Shown: positions 1 to 11,896 of the stretch, in pieces
How the letters are laid out: every line of letters starts with the position of its first letter
Position numbering within the stretch: position 1 is the stretch's first letter
Assembly (NCBI GenBank): GCA_004154925.1
Contig: QJNS01000049.1
Location: 305,046 to 369,045, forward strand
Length of the DNA: 64,000 bases
Source: Monosporascus cannonballus
Lineage: Eukaryota > Ascomycota > Sordariomycetes > Xylariales
Reading direction: 5' to 3'
Made by a program: the position numbers and the translations under genes
The notes under the pieces: generated by a model
The model's input: the letters and a program-made list of their open reading frames with translations, nothing else
Told to the model about the DNA's origin: nothing
The model's database searches: none

Positions 1-99
1 AAGGGTGGATTTTTCTCCGCCTTGCGTAGCGAGTTTGGTTGCCGCGGATGCTGTATATTACAACTGAATGTTATAGAGAGCACGCACTCCCAGACCCGA

Positions 100-1224
100 T
101 CAAGCTGGTGCCACGAGTTTCCCACTGCTATCGACACCCTGAAAGATTCCGAGGTCCGTGGCCGTGGGTTTCGATAACTTTCGCTCGCTGCTTCCCCAAG
201 TGACAGTCCACTTTCCCGAGCGAGAGTTCTGGTTCATGGTATTTGCCAGCTCGAAGACGCGACCGTATATACCGCGTCGTATCTTCCTCGATCTCATAAG
301 GCGCACGCCGATCGGTCGACCTTGACCCCGGGGATCCTGGTCCGGTTCGCCCGTCAGGCTCTTCATCTTCCGCGAGTTCTTCCTCTCGACGGCCCGCACC
401 GGTTTCGTGACGTACTCCACCCAGTCCCAGTCCTCTGGATCCTTGTCGCAGGGCTCCTCCGACGTCGGTCGCGCGACGGCCCTCCTCGGCGGCGTCATCA
501 TCTCGTTCTCAGTGCCTTCTGCCCCGTTGGCCAGATTCCTCAGTCGATCCCACTCCCCTTGAGGCAGCGGGGGCAATAGTTGCTTGAGGACGGAGGCGTA
601 GTGCCGTTTTAGCTTGTTCCTCACTACCTTCTTTGGGAACGGCCGACCGAAGGCGTTCTCGGTGGGGAGCGCACGCTTGGGATCGTATAACCGGCGCATG
701 GCCTGAGGCCAGTCACCGCCCTGATGCTCGACTTGCGAGGCGGCGACGGCGTGTAGCTTGTCGACGGCCCAGTTGTCAAGCCAGTCAGGTTCGCGGCCTT
801 CCTCGGCGGACTCCGGACTACTCTTTTTGTCCAGGGTCGGCACCGGCGTTTTCGATAAACCCTTCAACGGATGATCGTTGGAGGGTACGTCGCTCTCCAG
901 GCTCGCGGTATTTTCGGGTGGCCGTTTGCTCAAGAATAAAGTGGCCAGTTGACGACGCCGCTTCCCGACCCTGCCGGTTGCGAGGTAACATAGGTGCAAC
1001 AATCGGTCGACGTCGCCGGCGTTGGCGGAGCGTAGATAGCGCAGATAGTGATGGGCTTCTTTGACGTAAGGTTTCGGGTCTTTCGTGTGTTGGCAATCGC
1101 GGTATCGAGTCTGGATGCGCGAGGTAATCCAGGGTCGGCAGAGCGGAGGTAGGTATGATGCCTCCCTGAGTAGATGCCGATATAGATGGAGGGGAGTGTT
1201 TGGATGTGGTATCTGCAGAGGCAT
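100..1224 (-). CDS. LYR-motif (Complex1_LYR-like) protein, 374 aa
   Basis: This is a single uninterrupted reading frame. The N-terminus carries a Leu-Tyr-Arg tripeptide at residues 14-16, followed by a basic helical region with conserved-looking Arg/Leu spacing up to about residue 95, as in the LYR superfamily. Small members of that superfamily act in mitochondria as assembly factors for respiratory complexes or Fe-S enzymes. The remaining ~280 residues are acidic and basic low-complexity sequence, with a more ordered C-terminal block (about residues 300-365) rich in Arg, Gly and Trp. It is much longer than typical LYRM proteins (about 100 aa), so it probably belongs to the fungal long LYR group rather than to a named complex-I subunit. 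It is divergently oriented from the Mbp1 gene across about 1.8 kb. The family assignment rests on the motif alone; the specific function is unknown. Confidence 0.7.
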   Translation of the reverse strand: MPLQIPHPNTPLHLYRHLLREASYLPPLCRPWITSRIQTRYRDCQHTKDPKPYVKEAHHYLRYLRSANAGDVDRLLHLCYLATGRVGKRRRQLATLFLSKRPPENTASLESDVPSNDHPLKGLSKTPVPTLDKKSSPESAEEGREPDWLDNWAVDKLHAVAASQVEHQGGDWPQAMRRLYDPKRALPTENAFGRPFPKKVVRNKLKRHYASVLKQLLPPLPQGEWDRLRNLANGAEGTENEMMTPPRRAVARPTSEEPCDKDPEDWDWVEYVTKPVRAVERKNSRKMKSLTGEPDQDPRGQGRPIGVRLMRSRKIRRGIYGRVFELANTMNQNSRSGKWTVTWGSSERKLSKPTATDLGIFQGVDSSGKLVAPA

Positions 1225-3025
1225 CGTCGGTCTATTATTCCATCTTACGTATATCGTATATCATATATCGGGAGGGCAGACGAGACAAACAATGATCCTC
1301 AGCCAAAGAGAAATTCCTACTTCGTATACGAAACTGAGATACAATACTGAGGTGTCTAAGTACATATGTAGATGAAGAGGTGTGATTGATTCTACGATAT
1401 AATGAGCCATCGACTCTCTGATAACAGCTAATGCCTTATCGAGATAAGATATGCACTTATGATATGCCGAGCGTGCGGTGTCAAGATATGTATGCAGGTC
1501 TGTACCTTGGCAATGCCGAAAAAGTAGGTATAATGCAATTACCTACCGAGGTAGTAATGCGGGCAACATGCCGATGTGCCAAACAGGTACTGGTGCATTT
1601 GCATACCTAGTAGGTTGACGCTGGATGATGTGCAGAGATGTGCAGATGAGTTCTCACAAACCCCACCTTACAGTAGACTATCGAATTGGTATGTAAGCAA
1701 CAGGTACTTGAAGTTCTGCATTGAATTGTTTAGCTTTAGGGGCCAAGTCAACCCCACCGTGTCCTTCCCGTGCAGTGCAGTGCAGCGGCAGGATGGTGCT
1801 CCATAATTTCGCGTAATGCTCGTTGACCCGCGTCCACATCTCGCGCTCCTTCCCGCATAATTATTCACCTTAGTGGGGGGTGTATGGGAAGTTACGAGGC
1901 CTGCACACAACTCTATGTGCAACAGCCCTTGCAACCAGATTAGGGGTACACCAAAACGGTCCTTTGCTCCCTTACTTTTCCTCCTCCCTCGTTCCAGTCG
2001 CGACTTGGACACGACCTCACGCGAAACTGACACGTCCAACATATCTCATCCCACCAAAATTTCTAAGCAAGTTCCCGGTCACGGTCACTCAGTCGGCACA
2101 TCTTTAATTGATTTCCTCTTTCGGATACCTGGATATCGGGAACCTTGCTTTGACCAACGTTGCCCTTACCACAGTACATACTTATCTCGTACATGGTAAC
2201 CGATCCCGGGTTGAAGTGCACATCTTACGGGTGTCTTCGCAATTGGTTTTTATGAGTTGTGATGAGGTGCCGTGAGATTATTATCTGCTTCGCCTAAGAG
2301 AGTGCACTTGAGTCTTGAGAGAATTCGTATACACATACGCATACACTCCTACTCCTACACCCACACCCACGCATGTCAAATCGCCGTACAGGGGCATTGT
2401 TTTCGCCTGTGTTCGTGTTGCATTCATTCGGAGGTCGGCTATAACAATAACGGGCACTGGCTTTATCAGCGCACACGAATAATAAATAACATCGTCATCT
2501 TGCCCGTCATTCAACTCAAAGTAGGTATATCATCGAGGCAGCTCCGGCCAACCCGTCCAATCTTTTAGCGCACAACGCCGGTACCTCGCTCCGGGAACAA
2601 GCCCCATCCAGCCTCACCTTGTTCGACGGGCTCAGGGATCTACCGCCAAATCCTGGACCTCAACTTCGGTCTTTATCTGACCACCCAGACATATCTCGCC
2701 GATACGTCTATCTGGTTGATGAAGACCTCAGCCTAGAATATAATAAGAAAGTGGGAAAAGAAGAAAAGGCAGCTGATGGCCTTGGCAACCGTCACAACTC
2801 ATGATCACTACCTACGTCGCGATAATCACCAGCTTCCCGAGAATCCAGCCGCCTCAGTATCCTCTTTCTCCTTGTCCGTGACCGGCCCCCCGCCTCAGCG
2901 ACCGACATTTCAGCATTGCGCATCCAAGCAGTACCAGCATCAACCCGGACGCCGCCGCCGGTTCTGCGGCCGCAAGATAGGCCAACATTTCGCAGTCCCA
3001 ACCATCTTCGCAACAATCTTTCTCC
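1225..3025. other. Divergent intergenic region between the LYR gene and Mbp1
   Basis: No convincing coding exon is seen. It should contain both promoters. It holds a short CA/CT-rich tract at about 2330-2372. Just upstream of the Mbp1 start, an in-frame TAG at 2978-2980 is followed by sequence that still looks coding (Gln/Ser rich). This could mean an upstream exon whose acceptor is the AG of that TAG. Confidence 0.5.
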
Positions 3026-5647
3026 ATGAGCCAGCCGTCCTCACAACACTTTCGCCAGTTTTCCGACTCTAACATGAGGATGGCAAATAGCCACAGTGGC
3101 GGTCATAATAACCATGAGGCACCTCAGATCTACTCCGTAGGTCCAGCCCAGACCCGGTCTATGGGGCTTGAGGATTACCCGGTAAATTTCGAACTTGTGC
3201 GCTAACCGGGACTATCTAGGCCGTATACTCGGGTGTCGATGTGTATGAGATGGAGGTCAACGGTATCGCAGTCATGCGCCGCCGACACGATAGCTGCTTG
3301 AACGCAACACAGATCCTCAAGGTCGCCAATATCGATAAGGGGAAGCGCACGAAGATTCTCGAAAAGGAGATCCAGACGGGCGAGCACGAGAAGGTCCAGG
3401 GCGGTTACGGGAAGTATCAGGGGACATGGATCAAATTCGAGCGGGGTGTCGAGGTCTGCCGACAATACGGCGTCGAAGAGCTCCTGCATCCCTTGTTAAC
3501 CTACGATATGGGTCAGGATGGGGGTATCGCGGGCAGAGGCGATTTCAATACGCCCACCAAGGAGCAGGCGTTGGCCGCCCAGAGGAAGAGAATGTATAAT
3601 GCCAACAACGAAGCGCGCACCAACGGGGTATCGGGTACCTTCTTCAAGAATATCTCGAGCACGGCGTCTAATGCGGTCGCTGCTATTAGCAAGGCCAGCA
3701 GAGCTCGCTTCGAATCCCCCGGTCCCAGAGGTCGAAACAGCCCCTCCCGGCCGCCCAGCTTCAGCCGCCAGTCCTCTATGCAGAATGCCGACGACTTCCC
3801 CTGCAACTCCCAGCAGAGTTTCGTCTCGGATTATGGGCAGAACGTAGACTCGGCTTATTCCACGCAGAACACCCAGATCTTCAACGGCGACGACCCCCCG
3901 AGGAAACGCCAGAGAGTGGTTACCCCGGCGGATAGTTTTGGTTACGCCTCGCAGTCCATGGAGATATACGCCAACAACTTCCCTGGCTCTCCCACAGAAC
4001 CCAATGAGTCCTTCATCTACTCACAGGCCGGTATCAACATCCACGAGAACGACGCCGCGCGCCTGCAGCCATTGCCGTTCGAGGTCTCGCCCGAGGCCGA
4101 GCATAAGCGAAATTTGTTAATGGGTCTTTTCCTACCCTCAAATGCGGAGGTCAACGAGCAGGCGCAATACGACGCCTTGTCAAATCTAAGTCCTCTAGAC
4201 CTTGATTCACCCATCGACGCTAGCAGCCATACGGCCCTACACTGGGCAGCTACGCTAGCGCGTATACCGCTGTTGAGGGCTCTGATATCAGCAGGTTCGA
4301 GCCCCTATCGAGTTAACGCGTCGGGCGAGACGGCTCTTATGAGGGCGTCAGCCGTCACCAACAACTCGGATCAGGTCTCGTTCCCCGAGCTTCTGGACGT
4401 CCTGGGTAACACAATCGACATTCGCGACAACCGGGGCCGTACGGTGCTGCACCACATCGCCGTCACCAGCGCCGTCAAGGGCCGTAGCCACTCCAGCAGG
4501 TATTACCTCGAGAGCCTGCTGGAATGGGTCGTGCGCCAGGGCAGCGGCGGCGGGCCGGGCAGCCAGGGCGCGAACGGGGCGGCGGGCGCGCCGAGGATGG
4601 GCATCGGACGCTTCATGAGCGAGATCGTCAACGCCCAGGACAAGTCGGGCGACACGGCGCTCAACATCGCCGCCCGCATCGGCAACCGCAGCATCATTTC
4701 CCAGCTGCTGGAGGTAGGAGCCGACCCCAGCATTGCCAACAAGGCCGGCTTGCGGCCGGTGGATTTCGGGGTCGGCGGCGACATAAACGGAGAGGACGGA
4801 ATGGGCATGAACGGCGATATGGTCGCGGCCGACAGGATCGGTGTCGTCGGCAATAGTCAGAAGACAAGAGAAAGCAGTGACGAGATTATCACCTGTAAGT
4901 TTACCCTGTGCTTCCCCTTTCCCCAGGCTATAATTCCCCGGTTCGACATATCATATATTGCGAGCTGCTAACAATCTCGCAGCAATTACGCTCCTCCTAG
5001 ACGAGACATCAGCCAGTTTCCAGTCGGAGCTCAAAAAGAAGCAGCTGGACCTGGACTCTTTACATGCGTCATTGAGGACGACTTCGACGCAATTGGGCGA
5101 AGCGCGGCGGTCATTGGAAGCCCTGCAGGCGGCTGCCAAGATACAGTTACTGACCCGGCAGAAGATCGTCAACCTTGCCCGAGCACGCGATGAAGAACAC
5201 AAGCGCCTGCTGCGCTTGGAACAGGCCCACGGGCGCTTAGATGGTGCTTCCGGCGGGGCCTGGGAGACGGAGCTTTCCTTGGTCCTCGAGAAGACGGTCA
5301 ACTCCAGTCCCACCTCGAATAGCAATATTAACGGCAGCAGCGAAGACTCCAACGCCCCCACGGCAGCGACCTGCACCGAATTGCCACCATCGACTATCAT
5401 ACGGGCGCGCATAACCGCCCTCAGGTCCCGCGCGGACGCGACGCGTAAGAACGTGGCGGCGCTCCGGGGCCGCAGCAGGGACACTGAGATCAAGTACCGG
5501 CGGGTGGTGGCGCTGTGCACGGGCGTACCCGAAGCTGAGGTCGAGCAAGTGGTCGATAACCTGCTGCGCGCCGTGGAGAGCGAGAAGGGCGAGCTAGAGC
5601 TGGGAAGGGTGAGGAGGTTTTTGGGGGGTGTCGAAGACGGCGTCTGA
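3026..5647 (+). CDS. mbp1: APSES transcription factor, Mbp1-type DNA-binding subunit of MBF
   Basis: Three exons are predicted: 3026-3181, 3220-4894 and 4983-5647, giving 831 aa, close to yeast Mbp1 (833 aa). The introns are GT-AG, and the second has a CTAAC branch site. The N-terminal APSES/KilA-N domain (about residues 53-155) contains LNATQILKVA, KGKRTKILEKEI and the glycine-rich GGYGKYQGTW signature. A Ser/Pro-rich linker follows, then ankyrin-type repeats around residues 385-420 (TALHWAA) and 525-560 (GDTALNIAAR), and a C-terminal coiled coil in exon 3 for partner (Swi6-like) dimerisation. The family activates G1/S genes through MCB elements as part of MBF in the nucleus. Odd point: residue 78 is Cys (TGC) where APSES proteins have a nearly invariant Trp in D-S/D-W-L/V-N-A-T. 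The start was chosen as the first in-frame ATG after a stop; an extra upstream exon is possible. Confidence 0.93.
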
Positions 5648-6732
5648 CGCATTGGTTGAAATCTGAGGCATCGCGTGGTTGATGGGTCGGCCGGCTGGTT
5701 GGTATTGTGGTTTTTGATCCTTCTTGAGTTTCGGACGGCTGCGAGAATCTAGGTGTTCCTAGGAGTTCCCGGGGAGTAGTAGGGAGTTGGAGTTTTGTTC
5801 TGTATCATCATCCCCCCTAGCCCGGGTTGGATGGTCCGGATGAATGCCGTCGTTTTGTTGTTGACATGTGGCAAAGCGGGGGGGCGGGCAGGAGGGAAAG
5901 GGCATGTATTGCATACCTCGTGGCATTTGTACGGAATTTTGTTGTTGTTTGGCTGGCTGGCTGGCCTCCTGACTTTGATAGCGAACCCTTGGGCTGGTAC
6001 GTACGTACGCATGGATGGACGGAGCGTACCATTATTTGTCGGCTTCATCTGCGTGGCAGCACTATATCCCCCTTCTTGTTAGGTGTCGGATACATTACCA
6101 CCTGTTAAAAGTCATGAATGATCTGCTGGGAATGCTTGTCTATACATCATGACATGGGGATGTAGTTTATAGAGGTGCTTCACGATGGAAAACACAGACA
6201 GGGCGTTTACATTTCTTTGATGAACGCTTTCCTGCAGGCAGCTGTGGCCGGATCCTGTTGAGTGAGACAGGGGTTGTCAACGTGCAAGCCCGTTCTCTTT
6301 GTCCCGCATACACGCTGGTGAGTCAATGGACGTTTGCTCTCAGCATTGCTCGACTAATCATCCTCCACCAGCCATGCGGCTTGATCATTAAAGATCTCTC
6401 ACGTCTATCTCATGACACATCGTTAGTGGCAACACTAAACATTGGCTTAAGCACGTAAAGAGACGAGTAGACAGTTGACCTTCTGCGGCCTTGTATTGTG
6501 TCATCAGCACCATGAGAAAGCAGTCCTTTTTTTTTTATCCAGGGGGGGGGTATCTAGATGCTAATTATCATAACTCCACTCGGCCCGAGCCTGCATATGC
6601 CCATGGTCCCTCTGTCCAGTTTACCACATGCTACATGCAATATGTGTCTACACTGAAACTGCTGGACTAAGGTTATCCCTCGTCCCCTTCTATTTTCACC
6701 TAATCCAGACGGACAAACCATTCGTCTCTTTG
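5648..6732. other. Convergent intergenic region, Mbp1 / Fta1 3' ends
   Basis: No gene is seen. It contains a GGCT tetranucleotide run near 5950, a T run followed by a G run at about 6527-6550, and probable 3' UTR and polyadenylation sequence for both convergent genes. Homopolymers here are the only notable structure. Confidence 0.5.
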
Positions 6733-8484
6733 CTAAGGGTCATCAGAACCAGCACCTAGCTTCGCCAGCTCGACCGCGGCCCCGCTCCACTCCCTACCCT
6801 TCGCCTTGCGCACAAGCTCCCTCACCATACTCCATACAGGGCCATCGCCGTCCACACCTGCATCGGCGTCGGCATCGTCGGCATCGGGAGCAGTAGCGGC
6901 AGCAGTATCACGAGAGCGGGGCCCAGAGATACGGACCCGACCGCTCTCTGCCACGACGAATCCGGCGCACGAGATCCGCTGGACGCGGACGCCCGGGTGG
7001 AAGAGGTCGAGGGCGATGTGGGCGGACAGGTAGGACGCCAGGGCTTCCGTGAAGGGCTGTCGCTGTTCTTGCCGCTGCTGCCCTCCACTGGCTCCCGTTT
7101 CGTCAACGACGGGAGAATCGGGATTAGACCAAGACTCGGGAGGGTTCCGCCATCCCCAGCCCTCGTCGTCCCGTCTGCCTGCCATTTTGCGGCGAAGGCG
7201 TCTGTGACTCTCCACGCTGTCGCCGAGGGGGAATGCGTCGTCGGATTTCCTCTTCTTGTTTTTGTTGTTATTGTTGGTGGAGGTGGTGCTGGTCCTGTGC
7301 CCCGTCATCGTCTGTTTTTGCCCCTGTCCGGGGGCGGCGGAGCTTTCCCCGTCGCTGTGCCCTGCCCGGTCTTTTATCCTCCCTCCGGCATGCAGAAACC
7401 TTACTATCTCCTCAGCGGGGATAACCACCTCTAGGGCTTTTAGTCCCAGCTGTGGTACTGTCTCTTTGGCCCTCTTTTCCCCCTCTTCCTCTCGAGTATC
7501 GCCTTTGACGCGGGCCGGCTCGAGGTGGAATCCAAGCGTCAGTGTGACGTCTTTCTGCTGCTGTTGATGGAGGGCACCGTTCCTATCGTTCCGGGCAAGC
7601 CAGTCCTCCCAGAACCGCACGAGGGTCTGCGTGCCGAGCCGCAAGGGACTCACGCGACAGTCGAGGGTACTGGAGAGGAAGTCTACTAGGACCGATCTCA
7701 GGGGCGTGGGGAGCCGGAGGAGAAGTAGAGGAAGGTGGAGGAAAGTCGCCCCACCGTCGGCCTTTTTGGTCCCTGCTGTTGTAGTCGTTTTCGATGATGT
7801 CCACGGTAAGCTCGAGATCTCCGCCTCCTGGGCGCTTTGTGTTGGGTTCGTTATATCGGGTAGTAATATGGCGCTGAATGTCGCCTTCTCGTACGCGAGC
7901 ACGAGACATAGCGCCTTCTGTGTCGCCTCTCCTGCTGCCTCTTCCACCTGCGCTCTTGGTCTCGCCCCCGTTCTGGCGTTGGCTCCGCTCCTAGTTCTAC
8001 CGCGCCGGCGGGATCGTTCTTCTGCCTCGGGTTCCGCACCCGTCTCTGGCTCCACACTCGTCTCCCTGCCCTCTCGAGCCGTAGTTCCAGTCCCGAGAAG
8101 CCGAGTAAGTCTAACCCATCGCCACTCAACATGCTCCAGCGCGCCGGCCCGTCCCAGCGTTGCGTCGCTCTCCAAACCCGGGTTCACCTGCACGCCGCGC
8201 ACTATATCGCCGATCAAGACATCGCGCAGCCGTCTCGATAGCGTCTGTAGACGAGATGCCGTCAGGGCCTGGGAGCCGATGTGCAGGGGCGAGACGCGAT
8301 ACGTCGAGAATGTTGTGTTGAAGAATTGCGGCGTCTGTTTGTCGGCCGTCGCGCTTCTGTCTTCTTCTTCGTGGATGGATTCACCGTCATCCCATGACAG
8401 AGGGGAGGCGGGTCGCTGTGGTTGCGGTGCTGCTAGTGAGTCGGGCCGTGGGGGTGAGCGGCGCTTCCGTGTCTTGGGAGGCAT
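6733..8484 (-). CDS. fta1: Kinetochore (Sim4 complex) subunit Fta1 / CENP-L-like, 583 aa
   Basis: One exon. After a basic N-terminus (MPPKTRKRRS) and an acidic linker, residues about 50-120 contain PQFFNTTFSTYRVSPLH, a Leu/Arg-rich helix and RLRDVLIGDIVRGVQV followed by W-R-W-V. This block matches my knowledge of the fungal Fta1/CENP-L family. A second ordered block (about 245-310; LHLPLLLLRLP, LVDFLSSTLDCRVSPLRL, LVRFWEDWL) corresponds to the C-terminal half of the CENP-L fold. The rest is expanded low-complexity sequence rich in Glu, Arg, Gln, Asn/Lys and Asp/Ala. The family sits in the inner kinetochore (CCAN/Sim4/Ctf19) with CENP-N and helps recognise the centromeric nucleosome. The low-complexity expansions make it longer than yeast relatives. 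Identification is from motif memory, not alignment. Confidence 0.72.
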   Translation of the reverse strand: MPPKTRKRRSPPRPDSLAAPQPQRPASPLSWDDGESIHEEEDRSATADKQTPQFFNTTFSTYRVSPLHIGSQALTASRLQTLSRRLRDVLIGDIVRGVQVNPGLESDATLGRAGALEHVEWRWVRLTRLLGTGTTAREGRETSVEPETGAEPEAEERSRRRGRTRSGANARTGARPRAQVEEAAGEATQKALCLVLAYEKATFSAILLPDITNPTQSAQEAEISSLPWTSSKTTTTAGTKKADGGATFLHLPLLLLRLPTPLRSVLVDFLSSTLDCRVSPLRLGTQTLVRFWEDWLARNDRNGALHQQQQKDVTLTLGFHLEPARVKGDTREEEGEKRAKETVPQLGLKALEVVIPAEEIVRFLHAGGRIKDRAGHSDGESSAAPGQGQKQTMTGHRTSTTSTNNNNKNKKRKSDDAFPLGDSVESHRRLRRKMAGRRDDEGWGWRNPPESWSNPDSPVVDETGASGGQQRQEQRQPFTEALASYLSAHIALDLFHPGVRVQRISCAGFVVAESGRVRISGPRSRDTAAATAPDADDADADAGVDGDGPVWSMVRELVRKAKGREWSGAAVELAKLGAGSDDP

Positions 8485-9717
8485 TATAGGCCCTCATGAA
8501 GTCAAGAGTCGAATTTAAAACTATAATTGACCGGCACCTGGGAGCTGGGCTCGAGAATTATGAATGCTTGACCGTACGGGGAGTCTTTCGGTCTAGAGCT
8601 CGTGTTTATTATACCTGGTAGCTAAATGGTGGAGAGGATTGACGCGTCGTGTCAGGACCAATCGCTGAGTATCGGCTATTTATTTGCTCGACTGAATCGA
8701 ACTCCTTGGCGTGTATGACGCGTGGTACATCAGTGGTGCCGTCACAAAAGTGTTATCAACGTTTGTTCGTAGAGCAGTTGTGTAGCTCTCGTACGAAATA
8801 TTTGGGCAAATCTTCAATGTATCTAACATAACATACTGTCACACTGCAGCAATGACCCCGAAGGCGACCCACTAATAGCGGGAGTCCCACTAATCTCCAT
8901 GCACAGCCGGCCAACCGGAGCCCCGGGATCGGCGTCCGGGTCGTGCCGGCGTGGTGGGTTCTACTTCTTTTATAGGCCAATTCTGCCGAATAATGCAGGT
9001 TCTATATAGTTACAGGTTTGGTGTATGAGGGTGAGCGTCTATATTCAGATACTTCCCGCCGAGTCAGCTTTAACATGTGGACGATTGACAGCTTCGGAGA
9101 TGGCCGCAATACTGATGGATTTACTCGCAGCTCCGAACAATTCCCAGCTCGTCTACAAAACCGTGGCCGAGACAAGCCTGCAAAGTTGCAGGACGCTGTT
9201 ATACTTCAAAGGTGGCCATCCAGGCGTGTTAATCATGATTTATTCCGCTTGCTGGAGCATGTTTTAATGGCCCGGCGTCTTTTCGCATCCTTTGATATTG
9301 CTAGTTGGTCTGCTTCCCGCAGATATCGTTGTAACCCTTCGATACCCTACTCTAATCCCAAGTCATCGCCTTGAATATATGGGTGCAATCCATCTTCGGT
9401 TCGTCGCAGCCGACTTGGGGCTGTTCGGCTACCCTGCCCTTTAAGCATTCTTATCATTCTATGATCCTCAGCGGATCCGTCTGTATTCCCATCTTCTCTT
9501 ACCCTGCATCAGTTAAAGGTGCTTCATCGTAGCTGATAGGTAGGTAACGTCCTCATTTCCTATCAGAGAGATCGTTTTGATGTCCCGGCGAGTGGTCGAA
9601 GGCTATGTCGGTTCGGCACGCTGTAAGACAACCGCATTGATTCCATCCCATGCCTTCGATTGGGACCGTCAAGGGAGGATTGCTGCACTGTTCGGAGCAT
9701 AGTGTCCAGGAATCAGC
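8485..9717. other. Intergenic region upstream of fta1, downstream of met8
   Basis: No supported gene is seen. The candidate frames are short, lack family motifs and lack fungal codon bias. It presumably holds the fta1 promoter and the met8 3' UTR. Confidence 0.5.
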
Positions 9718-10616
9718 TCACACCCCGACACTAAAGCCGAAGGACCCATCGAACAGATCGACGTCCTCGGGCGCCCTGCCACCGCGCATGGCCTTCAGCA
9801 GATACAACACGGGAACCTCGTTCGCTTCGTAGAACTTCAACAGGTTGTCCAGATCCTCGTCGGTGAGCCCGGCCATCTGGTCCCAGGAATAGGCGTCGCT
9901 GACCTTGGTCATCCACCGCATCCTCTTGGGGCCCTCTTCGGGCGCCGGAGCCGCGTCCCGCAGCTTCTGCCGCAGTACGCCGATCCGCTCGATGGCGTTC
10001 CCGACGACGCCGCCCCGGGGCAGGGCGTTGGCGATCCACTTCCGGATGCTGGCCGCGAGGCGCGGCCCCTTGCCGTTCGTCGACACCATGATCTGCAGGG
10101 CGCCGTCCCGGTGCACGCTGCCGAAGTAGAAGTCGCACTCGGAGGGCACGTCGGCGATGTTGGCGGGGATGCGGCGCTCCTTGCAGAGCTTCCAGATCTG
10201 GGTCGAGACGGCCGGGTCGTCGATGGCCACGAGCACCATCGCGGGGGGTGTGGGGGCGGCGGCGGCGTCGTTGGGCACGGCATCCAGGTCCGAGGGCTGG
10301 AACACGCGGTCGACGTGCGTCACCTGCTTCTGGGCGACGCGGTGCCGGACCTCAGGGTTGAGGCCGGACGAGGGGCATACCACGGTCACGTCGGCATCGG
10401 CGTTGAGGAGATGGAGGACGCGGCCGGCTGCTACCTGTAGAATCTGGTAAGACTTGAAAGATATGAAGAGAAAGCGACGTCTAAAAGAAGTGGTGCTATG
10501 CTCACCTCGCCGCCGCCGACGACCAGGGCATGCTTATTCTTGACCTGCCAGGCTATGATCAGGCTCCCGCCCCCCTGGACTTTGGGGAAGTCGTGCTCTT
10601 TCTTGTAGTTGGGCAT
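9718..10616 (-). CDS. met8: Siroheme synthase: precorrin-2 dehydrogenase / sirohydrochlorin ferrochelatase (Met8)
   Basis: Two exons, 10616-10506 and 10434-9718, with a GT-AG intron of 71 bp, give 275 aa, matching yeast Met8 (274 aa). The splice restores the NAD-binding turn HALVVGGGEVAAGRV at residues 30-44, a Rossmann motif that the intron divides exactly after GGGE. The catalytic Asp equivalent to yeast Asp141 is present in the N-I-A-D motif, followed by CDFYFGSV and the STNGKGPR motif. The C-terminal helical dimerisation domain follows. The enzyme oxidises precorrin-2 to sirohydrochlorin with NAD and inserts Fe2+, giving siroheme for sulfite and nitrite reductases. It is divergent from vac1. 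All recognised active-site features are intact. Confidence 0.95.
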
Positions 10617-11896
10617 GATGTCTGCCGACCTCGGTCGTCTTTTTATGTGTAGTACTCGTTCAGCCAGCCGAAGGTGTAAAAGTATAGGCCGTTAGTTCAT
10701 AGATATGCAAATACAAGTAGAAGTCTAAGTGTAGGCCGAGTCCAGGGGAAAGGATCCCGTTATATCATTTTCTATGGCGTTGTATCCTCGGAGAGGCGAT
10801 GACGACACTCCAGACCCTACGTGTATTGACAACAGCATCTACGTGTATAAGTGAGAAGTGCGCAGTAGTTGGCTTTTGTTAATTTGCATGTGCCCAGTCG
10901 TGAAAACTGTTCGACGGGGATTGGATGCTACTGTATGTATCTACATGAGCAAGCAGTCCAAGAGGAGGTAGGGAGGCGGTACTGATAAGGTCCCTAAATT
11001 TGGGTTCGTAGTGGGGGGGTGGATGTTGCTGATAAGAACAGGTCCAGGCTGTTGGGCGGCTCGGGGGGTACGCCAGGTCGAGTTGGTTAGCTACGATACA
11101 TCGATATAAGTACAGGGGAGGGGCAATTGTGTCGGCGGGTAACTAATTAGTAGCTAGGAGTATACGGAATGTCTCCTGGAAAATAGGGCGGCTGAAGGGT
11201 CGAGAGCTAGCGCAGTAACTTCCCTTGGCAATCACTCGGGGCATCTATCAATGTCTCTAATACTTACGAGTACTCCGAACAATACTTCATCTGATTATTG
11301 AGTTTACGTCGTTTTATGCAGGGAGGATGCAACGAGGAATACCTAGACTAGGCACGATACAGCACTGCACGGCACAGCACAACACAGCACAGCACAACAC
11401 GATACAGCCTTGCATCTCTATAACTCCCCCATTCGCTTCGATTCTACTTCGTACATATCGCAAATTGCCAACACCAGCCAATCTCCCTTCTTCTACCCCT
11501 CTACTTCTTTTGTACGAATTTTGCCCGACTCCTATTAAATCTACACTGGGGACTTTCCCGCCTTGCGACCAGGTGTATGTGGAGATTACGATAGCCAATA
11601 ACCCCAATGACCCCCCCAGTCTCCTTGTTCGGTCGCGACTTTGTGATGTTATAAGTAGCATATGTGACTGCACAAGAAGACACTACGCCTGGGTGGCCTT
11701 ATAAGTGTTGTGTTCGCCAAATATGAGACCTACGTATCATATTTCGACTGCTCCCAGCGTCTAGAACTCACATGAGCGACGGCGTGGCGACACGATACGA
11801 GGGGGGTGCCACCTCATGGCTCTGTCGCTGCCAACTATAATACATCATCATCTGGGCGAACCATAGCAGCGAGGAATACCATTCGAATCTACCATC
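10617..11896. other. Divergent promoter region met8 / vac1
   Basis: No gene is seen. It contains the CAGCACAACA-type microsatellite listed separately, short T/C-rich tracts close to the vac1 start, and otherwise unique sequence. Confidence 0.5.
11352..11408. repeat. Imperfect (CAGCACAACA)n short tandem repeat
   Basis: Five to six degenerate copies of an AGCAC/AACAC unit lie in the met8-vac1 intergenic region. It is likely a replication-slippage tract, with no coding context. Confidence 0.75.

Noticed and set aside
8650..8720. tRNA B-box-like sequence on the minus strand
   Set aside because: No paired T-stem, A-box or cloverleaf could be formed around it; no tRNA gene was found anywhere in the window.
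9018..9374. 118-codon plus-strand frame between fta1 and met8
   Set aside because: No motif, no plausible codon bias and overlapping alternative frames.
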